Shown: positions 1 to 5,786 of the stretch, in pieces
Layout of the letters: each line of letters begins with the position of its first letter
Position numbering within the stretch: the first letter of the stretch is position 1
NCBI GenBank assembly: GCA_900556785.1
Contig: USQK01000064.1
Coordinates: 1-8,716, forward strand
Source: an uncultured Veillonella sp.
Lineage (GTDB): Bacteria; Bacillota; Negativicutes; Veillonellales; Veillonellaceae
DNA: 8,716 bases
Reading direction: 5' to 3'
Program-made: the position numbers and the translations under genes
The notes under the pieces: generated by a model
What the model was told of the DNA's origin: nothing
The model's database searches: none
What the model saw: the letters and a program-made list of their open reading frames with translations, nothing else

Positions 1-52
1 CTACGACCGATCGGTTAACAGCCGATTGCTCTACCGACTGAGCTATCGAGGA
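1..52 (-). tRNA. tRNA-Asn (GTT), 3' end cut by window edge
   Basis: On the minus strand the sequence begins TCCTCGA (5' acceptor strand), followed by a D arm with GCTC...GAGC and a five-pair anticodon stem ATCGG/CCGAT around the loop CTGTTAA, which reads anticodon GTT (Asn). The variable loop and the first T-stem bases are present; the rest of the T arm, the 3' acceptor strand and any CCA lie outside the window. It starts 5 bases after the CCA of the tRNA-Gly, so the two are almost certainly cotranscribed from the promoter at 150-179. Confidence 0.93.
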
Positions 53-57
53 ATGTA

Positions 58-132
58 TGGAGCGGGAAACGAGATTCGAACTCGCGACCCCCGCCTTGGC
101 AAGGCGGTGCTCTACCGCTGAGCTATTCCCGC
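58..132 (-). tRNA. tRNA-Gly (GCC) with encoded CCA
   Basis: A complete cloverleaf on the minus strand: acceptor GCGGGAA pairs with TTCCCGC, the D arm is GCTCAGCGGTAGAGC, the anticodon stem CCGCC/GGCGG encloses TTGCCAA (anticodon GCC, Gly), and the T arm has GCGAG/CTCGT around TTCGAAT. The discriminator is U, as is usual for bacterial tRNA-Gly. The CCA end is encoded in the DNA (positions 58-60). It is the first gene of a two-tRNA unit, with tRNA-Asn following after 5 bases. Confidence 0.97.
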
Positions 133-149
133 ATACAGAACCGATAATT

Positions 150-179
150 AATATAACATAATCATCAATCTGTCGTCAA
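150..179 (-). promoter_or_regulatory. Probable sigma-70-type promoter of the tRNA-Gly/tRNA-Asn unit
   Basis: On the minus strand a -35 TTGACG (174-179) is followed after 18 bases by a -10 TATATT (150-155). The -10 is preceded by TG plus one base, as in an extended -10 element. A start about 7 bases downstream would lie some 10 bases ahead of the mature tRNA-Gly 5' end at 132, a sensible distance for a short tRNA leader removed by RNase P. Confidence 0.75.
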
Positions 180-294
180 GAAGAATTTAAGTCTGTCCTG
201 ACTGCCCTATAATAATATCAATTTACACATATAGTGTCAATGGTTTTTCCATGAAATTCTCAGTTAATTTTGCATAATTGAGCATAAAACATAT

Positions 295-323
295 AAAAAG
301 AGGGATTTAATACTCCCTCTTTT
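295..323 (-). terminator. Intrinsic terminator of the arsAB unit
   Basis: A 10-bp perfect stem (AAAAGAGGGA at 296-305 and TCCCTCTTTT at 314-323) with an 8-base loop lies 7 bases past the stop codon of the gene ending at 331. Read on the minus strand the stem ends in a run of U. The A/U-flanked arms could also work on the plus strand, but no plus-strand gene approaches it. It separates the arsAB unit from the tRNA promoter. Confidence 0.88.
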
Positions 324-330
324 ATATAGA

Positions 331-1434
331 TTATTCTTTATTCTTTTGTCTACCTTTACCGGCACCATCTTCAGCCGCTTTAACCTCAGCTTCAACGAAG
401 GTTTTCATATCATTTAACATATGCATAGATGCATCGATAATAGATAACCCCATTGTGGAACCCAATGCTTCATCAATTTGTAAATTGTAGTGTAAACATG
501 GTTTTATTCCAAGGAATCGACATTGTTCCTTATGAATTGGTTCCTCATAGGCGGCGGATGGGAATATATAGTCCTTAACTAATGGCTCAATAGTAACTGC
601 TGCCAACACAGCTGCGCCTGTTACGGCATTATCAAATACTACTGCCATACGGTGACTTGCGGCACCTAAGATAAAACCTGTTAAGAATGCAATATCTAGT
701 CCCCCTGCTACCTGAAGTAAGTGTAATACCGCATCACGGCGCTCACTTTCACTCAAAGCAGACCAATCATCCACAGCGATATTAAAACGATCTACAAAAG
801 AATGAATATGAGCAGCCCGTTGTTCTACCGTAGGTCCACATTCGGTATGAACGAGAATATCGTCATAGGCACAGCCCGTAATTGTAGCCGTCGTTACGAG
901 AGAATCAAGGAATGCTCGTTCACCAATATTACCAATAGCAATGACTTGCAATCCATCGTTATGTAATTTATCAGCATAGGTGAATCCTAACTCTAAAGCG
1001 CTCTCTAATTCCTCTTGAGAAATAGCCGGTTCTACACCAAAGAAATGAGATCCTTTACGAATGACTTGTTGATCAATATATTCTAGATTACTAGTATCTT
1101 GCTCAAGACCTACATTTACAACATGTACGTCTGCATTTAACTTAAATGCCGCCCCCTGCGTAGCCGTTCTACCTTCATTGAAACGCTTGATATCCTCATA
1201 ACTTTCACTACCATGCTGACTATTTTGGGGACCATCTACCAAGTGGTCCGACGCCACCACAAGTACGCCATATCGTAAATGATTTGGTTGAGGATCTGCC
1301 AGAATGCCTGCAAAACGCTCAGCTATTAACTCTAATGTTGCAAGGCTATAAATAGGTTTTGTTAAATTATCGATACGTAATCGGCATGCTTCCATGGATG
1401 GTGCATGTAATGGTTCAATTGTAAAAGTTCTCAT
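331..1434 (-). CDS. arsB: CobT-like phosphoribosyltransferase paralogue, probable ArsB subunit of ArsAB
   Basis: A 367-residue protein of the CobT family (nicotinate-nucleotide:base phosphoribosyltransferase), which makes the lower-ligand riboside phosphate of cobamides. It keeps the CobT N-terminal signature (RxRxDNLTKPxxSLxxLE, about 18-35) and the GGLDIAFLTGFILGAA core (244-259). The catalytic motifs are degenerate: the DHGV motif is DHLV (63-66), the GEMG loop is GNIG (168-171), and the C-terminal LGExSG loop reads LGSTMG (324-329), so the catalytic Glu is Ser. A charged tail follows. It overlaps the upstream, more canonical CobT paralogue by ATGA and has a perfect AGGAGG at 1441-1446, 6 bases before the ATG. 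A pair of adjacent CobT paralogues matches ArsAB, the phenol/p-cresol-activating heterodimer described from Sporomusa ovata. Naming the downstream gene arsB is inferred from gene order. Not related to the arsenite ATPase ArsA. Confidence 0.82.
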   Translation of the reverse strand: MRTFTIEPLHAPSMEACRLRIDNLTKPIYSLATLELIAERFAGILADPQPNHLRYGVLVVASDHLVDGPQNSQHGSESYEDIKRFNEGRTATQGAAFKLNADVHVVNVGLEQDTSNLEYIDQQVIRKGSHFFGVEPAISQEELESALELGFTYADKLHNDGLQVIAIGNIGERAFLDSLVTTATITGCAYDDILVHTECGPTVEQRAAHIHSFVDRFNIAVDDWSALSESERRDAVLHLLQVAGGLDIAFLTGFILGAASHRMAVVFDNAVTGAAVLAAVTIEPLVKDYIFPSAAYEEPIHKEQCRFLGIKPCLHYNLQIDEALGSTMGLSIIDASMHMLNDMKTFVEAEVKAAEDGAGKGRQKNKE

Positions 1435-2468
1435 GCCTTACCTCCTGTAACAGCCAAATACATATGAACGGCAAGATCTAGCATTCCCATTTGAATGGAG
1501 CCACCAGAGGCCTCACCGAGACATAGCCCTAAATCAACATAGGCTTCAAGGCCTAAATTTTCTAAAGAAGATTTAGCCGCTTTTTCAGCAGATAAATGAG
1601 ATGCCATTACATAATCCATCGCCTGTGGAACTAATGTTTTAGCAACCAATGCACAAGCAGATGTATTAAAACCATCAATAATAACAAGTGCATTGTTCGC
1701 TGCAGCACCTAGAATAACACCTACGATACATGTAAATTCAAAGCCGCCCACAGAGGATAAAATTCCGATTGCATCATCTTTCGGAATATTTTTATATTTT
1801 TCTAATACATCATGTACAATGCGTTGCTTTAACTTCAGACGTTCGTCAGAAATATTAGTGCCCCGACCTGTAGCTTCCTCTGCTGTGAGTCCTGCAAATT
1901 TAGCAGTCATAAGAGCACTGGCAGTAGTATTGGAAATACCCATTTCCCCTACTAAGAAGACATTAAAGCCTTCGTCAATTTTCTCTTTTACAAGACGAAT
2001 GCCCGTTTCAATACCTTCAACGGCTTGCTCACGAGTCATGGCAGGTTCTTCTACAAAGTTCTTTGTACCCATGCCAAGTTTATGAATACGTAATCCTTGT
2101 ACCCAGCTCATATCTGCATCGATGCCCATGTCGATAACTTCCATTTGAGCACCACAGTAATTAGCTAAGGAATTGGCACCAGCCCCCTTAGGGATTAAGT
2201 AGTTTTGTGTCATCCCTACAGTTGTTTCCTTTGGGTATGCACTTACGCCCATATCGGCCACGCCATGATCGGCAGAGGCAATAATCATACAAGGCTTTGG
2301 AACCGTTAAGTGTTCCTGATTTGTAGCCGCACCATATTGAGCCACCACGTTTACAAGTCGCCCATATTGTTCTACAGATGAACCTGCATTCCAACTATCG
2401 ATTATATGTTGTTCAATTTCATGACTGCGACCTCTAATAGCGTCACAAGTTTCTTGTAACAAACTCAT
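1431..2468 (-). CDS. arsA: CobT-like phosphoribosyltransferase with intact catalytic motifs, probable ArsA subunit of ArsAB
   Basis: A 345-residue CobT-family protein. Motifs in order: ADHGV (66-70), SAYP (76-79), GEMGISNTTA (174-183), TGRGT (200-204), GGFEF (241-245), IDGFNTSA (264-271), SHLSAE (290-295) and LGEASGG (317-323). The last contains Glu319, which aligns with the catalytic Glu of Salmonella CobT. The N-terminal LTKPxGSLG signature of CobT is missing, although its downstream partner has it, so the two proteins look complementary. Where CobT usually has VTAQM, this protein has TVGM (83-86), so the Gln often lining the base pocket is Gly85. The expected reaction is NaMN plus a phenolic base giving an alpha-O-glycosidic riboside phosphate. 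It is the first gene of a two-gene unit; the SD AAGGAGA (2473-2479) precedes ATG at 2468. A lone DMB-specific CobT is the alternative, but the paired paralogue argues against it. Confidence 0.85.
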   Translation of the reverse strand: MSLLQETCDAIRGRSHEIEQHIIDSWNAGSSVEQYGRLVNVVAQYGAATNQEHLTVPKPCMIIASADHGVADMGVSAYPKETTVGMTQNYLIPKGAGANSLANYCGAQMEVIDMGIDADMSWVQGLRIHKLGMGTKNFVEEPAMTREQAVEGIETGIRLVKEKIDEGFNVFLVGEMGISNTTASALMTAKFAGLTAEEATGRGTNISDERLKLKQRIVHDVLEKYKNIPKDDAIGILSSVGGFEFTCIVGVILGAAANNALVIIDGFNTSACALVAKTLVPQAMDYVMASHLSAEKAAKSSLENLGLEAYVDLGLCLGEASGGSIQMGMLDLAVHMYLAVTGGKA

Positions 2469-2528
2469 GGTATCTCCTTAACTAAATAATATGTTAAATG
2501 TATATTCTTTACGAACTCTAGTATACAC

Positions 2529-2557
2529 ATTATACTGCATAAACCGCGTTACTTCAG
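2529..2557 (-). promoter_or_regulatory. Probable promoter of arsAB
   Basis: On the minus strand there is a consensus -10 TATAAT (2529-2534) 17 bases after a weak -35 CTGAAG (2552-2557, which keeps the central TGA). A start near 2522 would give a leader of about 50 bases before the arsA start codon. The 190-base gap from tyrA supports separate transcription of arsAB, though readthrough from tyrA cannot be excluded because no good terminator follows tyrA. Confidence 0.55.
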
Positions 2558-2582
2558 CTATATAAATAGACATCAAACTCAA

Positions 2583-2624
2583 ATGAATGTTAATTACTCA
2601 TTGTTAGTACTCTATGAATGTTAA
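2583..2624. repeat. 11-bp direct repeat upstream of arsAB
   Basis: ATGAATGTTAA occurs at 2583-2593 and again at 2614-2624, 31 bases apart (about three helical turns), in the tyrA-arsA gap and upstream of the proposed arsAB promoter. The spacing would suit two regulator sites on the same face of DNA, but the region is AT-rich and chance is possible. Confidence 0.45.
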
Positions 2625-2658
2625 CCAATGTATAGCCTTAGCTAATAATTATTTATCA

Positions 2659-3546
2659 TTAGCTATTCTTTATTTGTCCTGTTAAATATGGTAATTTACC
2701 GCGAATTTCTCTGCTTCGTTCTAAATAGGTTTCTAGACTTTGACCTTCATCTTCTTGTGAAAGTATCTCTTTTACCCGTTGAATTTCAGATTCGATTTGT
2801 GAAAGACCTTCAATTACATTGTGTCTATTACCATAAATGATTTCACGCCACATAGATGGCAAACCACCGGCAACACGTGTACAATCTCTAAAGCCCCCTG
2901 CAGATAGTTTCATGCGCAACTCGCCTAATTCATCACCACCGGAAACTTGAGTTAAAATGGCTGCCAATAAATGTGGCATATGACTCACCATAGCTAAATA
3001 CGCATCGTGAGCATAGATATCGACGAATTCAATACGTGATCCTACAGCACGTCCCATTTCAGCTAGTTCTTGAGCAACCTCTTCACTATATACATCAGAG
3101 GCCTTATCCTCTAGTACAATCCAGCCCATACCTTTAAATAGGTTTTTATGAGATACTTCGTAGCCACCCTTTTCAGAGCCAGCCATAGGATGAACAGACA
3201 CAAAAATTGTCCCTCTCGGAATAGAATCATATACAGCTCGTACAAAGTTTTCCTTTGCACTAGATACATCAGTCACCACTTGTCCTAGTCTAAAAAGATG
3301 TGCCATTTCTGTAAATAGTCTTGCATTTGTATCTGGAGGCAATGAAAATACAACTATATCTGAATTTTCAATCAATGGTTCTACCTCAGTCCAAGCAGCT
3401 TTTACCACCCCATCCTGAATGGCCGCATCACAAACCTCTTGGCGACGCGCATAGCCTACCACCTCATAATCGGTATAGGCCTTTAAAGCCTTCGCCAATG
3501 AACCACCTAGTAAACCTAAGCCAATAATGCCTACTGTCTTACTCAT
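2659..3546 (-). CDS. tyrA: Prephenate/arogenate dehydrogenase (TyrA family)
   Basis: A 295-residue NAD(P)-dependent dehydrogenase of tyrosine biosynthesis that oxidatively decarboxylates prephenate (or arogenate). The N-terminal Rossmann domain has GLGLLGGS (9-16). The substrate-site motif HPMAGSEKGG follows at 119-128 (His119 is the probable catalytic His), then the helical C-terminal dimerisation domain with HDAY (180-183), SHMPHLLAA (188-196) and GGFRDCTRVAGG (217-228). There is no chorismate mutase and no recognisable C-terminal ACT domain, so it is the short monofunctional form; feedback control by tyrosine through ACT is not expected. The SD is weak (AGTAGG, 6 to 7 bases before the ATG). 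Neighbours are unrelated to aromatic synthesis, so it is probably its own unit. Prephenate versus arogenate specificity cannot be decided from the sequence. Confidence 0.93.
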   Translation of the reverse strand: MSKTVGIIGLGLLGGSLAKALKAYTDYEVVGYARRQEVCDAAIQDGVVKAAWTEVEPLIENSDIVVFSLPPDTNARLFTEMAHLFRLGQVVTDVSSAKENFVRAVYDSIPRGTIFVSVHPMAGSEKGGYEVSHKNLFKGMGWIVLEDKASDVYSEEVAQELAEMGRAVGSRIEFVDIYAHDAYLAMVSHMPHLLAAILTQVSGGDELGELRMKLSAGGFRDCTRVAGGLPSMWREIIYGNRHNVIEGLSQIESEIQRVKEILSQEDEGQSLETYLERSREIRGKLPYLTGQIKNS

Positions 3547-3568
3547 ATAAACCTACTTTCACAAATAA

Positions 3569-3598
3569 TTAGCCTTACACTCTCCAATGTAAGGCTAA
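3569..3598 (-). terminator. Hairpin between MATE gene and tyrA, probable MATE terminator
   Basis: A perfect 11-bp inverted repeat (TTAGCCTTACA at 3569-3579, TGTAAGGCTAA at 3588-3598) with an 8-base loop lies 49 bases past the MATE stop and 22 bases before the tyrA start. On the minus strand it is followed by TTATTTG, a U-rich but interrupted tail, so termination may be partial. Because it sits in the tyrA leader, an attenuation-like role is an alternative. Confidence 0.6.
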
Positions 3599-3647
3599 CT
3601 ATATCTACAAACTACTAAAAGTATATTGAAATCGTGTAAATATAAGA

Positions 3648-4994
3648 CTATGCCTCTATGAGGCGTCTATTTTTCCACTTCCCACTATACCAGCGATATA
3701 CAAATAATAAACCTCGTAAAATTTCATCTACCGCCATGGCAATCCAAATGCCTACGAGCCCCCATTCCCAGTAAATTCCAAATAGATAGGACAATGGTAC
3801 AGCACATAGCCACATGCCAAAAATGCCTACGAGCATCGGTGTTCTAATATCTCCTGCTGCTTGTAAGCAGCCAACCATAACAATATTAACGGCACGACCT
3901 AACTCAAGGAAAATCTCAATCAATAATACATTATGTGCTAACGATAGGATTTCTGGATCCGTAGTAAATATGGATAGTACAATATCACTGGTAATATAAA
4001 AGAACGTAGCCAGTCCTACACTAATGGCAATGGCTAACAACATAGAATGCCATACGCGATTTGTCACCTCAGCTTGTCGTTTAGCCCCCATCAGGTAACC
4101 CACAATAACTTGAGATGCATTTGCTAATGCTATGGTATATACATAGCAAAGCATAGCAATAACCGATACATATACCTTTGTATTAATAACAGCTAGCCCT
4201 AGGATGTTGACCATTTTCATAATCGTTGTCTGAGATAACTGATAACTTAAGGTTTCACCACCAGAGGGAACACTGATATTTAGTAAAGACTTAACCGTAT
4301 GCCACGGGAATGGTTTTAAAAATTTGAAGCTCACCTCTAAAGTAAGCAACTTCTTAAAGGTATAGCCAATAATTACGAGGCCTACCACCTTAGATAACCA
4401 GGTAGAAATTGATACCCCTAGTACACCAAGGCTTGGTATGGGACCATGACCAAATATTAATATATAGTTAGTTGTGATATGGATAACATTCATAACTAAC
4501 GCGATATACATAGTAACACGCGTTAATGAATGGCCTCTAAATACGGCAACCAGCGCGTAATACATAGCCTGAATCGGTAATCCTGCGGCCACAATGGTCG
4601 TATATATCGACGTATCGCTCATCGTTTCAGGAGGTATACCTAGCCATGTAAAAATCCATTCATGACAGGTAATAAAGAATACGGCCGCAACAGATGAAAA
4701 TAAGAAGTTCAACACCAAACTGACCGTACATACCTCTGATAGCTTAGACTGATTTCGAGCCCCTAAATACTGGGCAATCAAAATCGTCGTAGCTGTACTC
4801 ATAACAATAATGAGCATAATAAATATATTTAAAATTTGATTGGCATTAGCCACAGCCGCTACCGCTTGAGGAGAGTAGTGACTCATCATCACTTGGTCTA
4901 TATTACCTACTAACAGCTGTAGGAACACTTCAATAAATATAGGCCAACTCAATGTCCAGATGGACAAGCTAATCCCTTTTTCATAAGACTTCAT
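3648..4994 (-). CDS. MATE-family multidrug/sodium antiporter
   Basis: A 448-residue inner-membrane transporter of the MATE family (NorM/DinF-like), expected to export cationic drugs or metabolites in exchange for Na+ or H+. The length and about 12 hydrophobic segments in two related halves (roughly 15-210 and 240-435) are typical. Family features include the first helix region SWPIFIEVFLQ (16-26), QYLGAR (75-80) and its second-half counterpart GYLMGAKR (299-306), AGLP (137-140) and GDIRTPM (381-387). The C terminus is short and basic. The SD AAGGGG precedes the ATG. It lies 72 bases downstream of lemA, with a promoter-like site and a duplicated leader in the gap, so it may be transcribed separately. 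The substrate cannot be inferred, and no regulator is encoded alongside. Confidence 0.92.
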   Translation of the reverse strand: MKSYEKGISLSIWTLSWPIFIEVFLQLLVGNIDQVMMSHYSPQAVAAVANANQILNIFIMLIIVMSTATTILIAQYLGARNQSKLSEVCTVSLVLNFLFSSVAAVFFITCHEWIFTWLGIPPETMSDTSIYTTIVAAGLPIQAMYYALVAVFRGHSLTRVTMYIALVMNVIHITTNYILIFGHGPIPSLGVLGVSISTWLSKVVGLVIIGYTFKKLLTLEVSFKFLKPFPWHTVKSLLNISVPSGGETLSYQLSQTTIMKMVNILGLAVINTKVYVSVIAMLCYVYTIALANASQVIVGYLMGAKRQAEVTNRVWHSMLLAIAISVGLATFFYITSDIVLSIFTTDPEILSLAHNVLLIEIFLELGRAVNIVMVGCLQAAGDIRTPMLVGIFGMWLCAVPLSYLFGIYWEWGLVGIWIAMAVDEILRGLLFVYRWYSGKWKNRRLIEA

Positions 4995-5057
4995 AGTATC
5001 CCCTTATATACTAATGTCAGATTTTATAGTATGCCCTTCATATACTAACGTCCAATT
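4993..5057. repeat. Tandem imperfect duplication of the MATE start-site region
   Basis: Two copies of a unit of about 32-33 bp lie head to tail at 4993-5024 and 5026-5057. Both contain AGTAT, then CCCTT, then ATACTAA and GTC, with a one-base indel and a few substitutions. The gene-proximal copy carries the functional SD and ATG of the MATE gene; in the distal copy the ATG position reads ATA, so it cannot start translation there. Confidence 0.7.
5026..5055 (-). promoter_or_regulatory. Possible promoter of the MATE gene
   Basis: On the minus strand TTGGAC (5050-5055) is followed after 18 bases by TACTAT (5026-5031), a 4/6 match to the -10 consensus. A start near 5019 would give a leader of about 25 bases. 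It lies entirely within the distal copy of the tandem duplication. The weak -10 makes this tentative. Confidence 0.35.
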
Positions 5058-5066
5058 GCCTATCCC

Positions 5067-5786
5067 TTAAAAGAAAACGCCCTTAGCTTTTTCTTTAGTT
5101 TCTTGATCAGCAATAAATGGAATTCTTGTAGTTCTACCTTCTTTGGCCGCTACAATCTTTTTAAATGGGAATTCAAAGATTTCTCTATTCCAAGTATTTA
5201 CAGCATCATTATACAACGTTCTAGCTGCAGTAATTTCTTTTTGTAAGTAAGAATTTTGTTGCATTGCATCACGAATCGTATCTTGACTTTGTAATTCAGG
5301 ATAATTTTCTATAGCTACGTTGAGGGCTCTTGTAGCCTTGTTAAGTTGTGCATTCACATCACTTCTAGATGCTTCAGAAAAATTACCACTTCTATACTTA
5401 GCAATGTCTACAAGGATATCCTTATCAACTTCAATAGATTTTTCCACAAGTTTAGCCGCATTAGAAAGAATCACAACACGTTGCTCCATATAGTTATCAA
5501 TTTCAGATGCAGCATTTTGAATTCTTTGTTCCATCATATTAAACTCTGAGCTAATTTGTTTTAATCGCCACCATGGATAAATCAATACAATGGCGCCAAT
5601 AATAGATACTAAATACTTGTCTATAACTATGCCTAAAACGATACCGATAACACCAACTGCCATAAGGATCGTTGGAAGAAGTTTTTCAAAGCCACTAGTT
5701 TCAACAGGGATTACCTTAGCAATAACATGCACATCTCTGCCTTCAGACATAATTTCCGGATTCATTTCGTCGAGTTGGTTAGCCAT
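5067..5786 (-). CDS. LemA-family membrane protein with two N-terminal helices
   Basis: A 239-residue protein. A 34-residue hydrophilic N terminus is followed by two membrane helices (about 36-55 and 58-73, ending IYPWWRLK). The LemA-type helical domain follows, with an EIDNYMEQRVVIL segment (95-107), AKLVEKS (111-117), NYPELQSQ (161-168) and TAARTLYNDAVNTWN (186-200). These match the LemA pattern (IDVQLKRR..LIPNLV, YPDLKAN, ARRxYNDxV), although the first segment is diverged. LemA proteins usually have a single N-terminal helix and about 180-200 residues, so this one is extended. The start is set at ATG 5786 because GGAGG lies 8 bases upstream; a TTG in frame 15 bases earlier overlaps that SD and is unlikely. 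The start overlaps the upstream gene by 8 bp, implying translational coupling and a shared complex. LemA function is not established. Confidence 0.85.
   Translation of the reverse strand: MANQLDEMNPEIMSEGRDVHVIAKVIPVETSGFEKLLPTILMAVGVIGIVLGIVIDKYLVSIIGAIVLIYPWWRLKQISSEFNMMEQRIQNAASEIDNYMEQRVVILSNAAKLVEKSIEVDKDILVDIAKYRSGNFSEASRSDVNAQLNKATRALNVAIENYPELQSQDTIRDAMQQNSYLQKEITAARTLYNDAVNTWNREIFEFPFKKIVAAKEGRTTRIPFIADQETKEKAKGVFF

Noticed and set aside
180..294. Small gene or RNA between the tRNA promoter and the arsAB terminator
   Set aside because: The 115 bases are AT-rich with no frame carrying an SD and no stable hairpin that I can see.
1693..2085. Plus-strand open frame of 130 codons inside the first CobT-like gene
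   Set aside because: It lies entirely opposite a well-supported gene with conserved motifs, its translation is Ser/Pro-rich and low in recognisable structure, and no SD or unit context supports it.
2640..2664. Hairpin AGCTAAT/ATTAGCT at the end of tyrA as a terminator
   Set aside because: The stem is only 7 AT-rich pairs, overlaps the tyrA stop codon and is followed on the minus strand by AAGGC rather than U residues. A T-rich flank exists only on the plus strand, where there is no gene.
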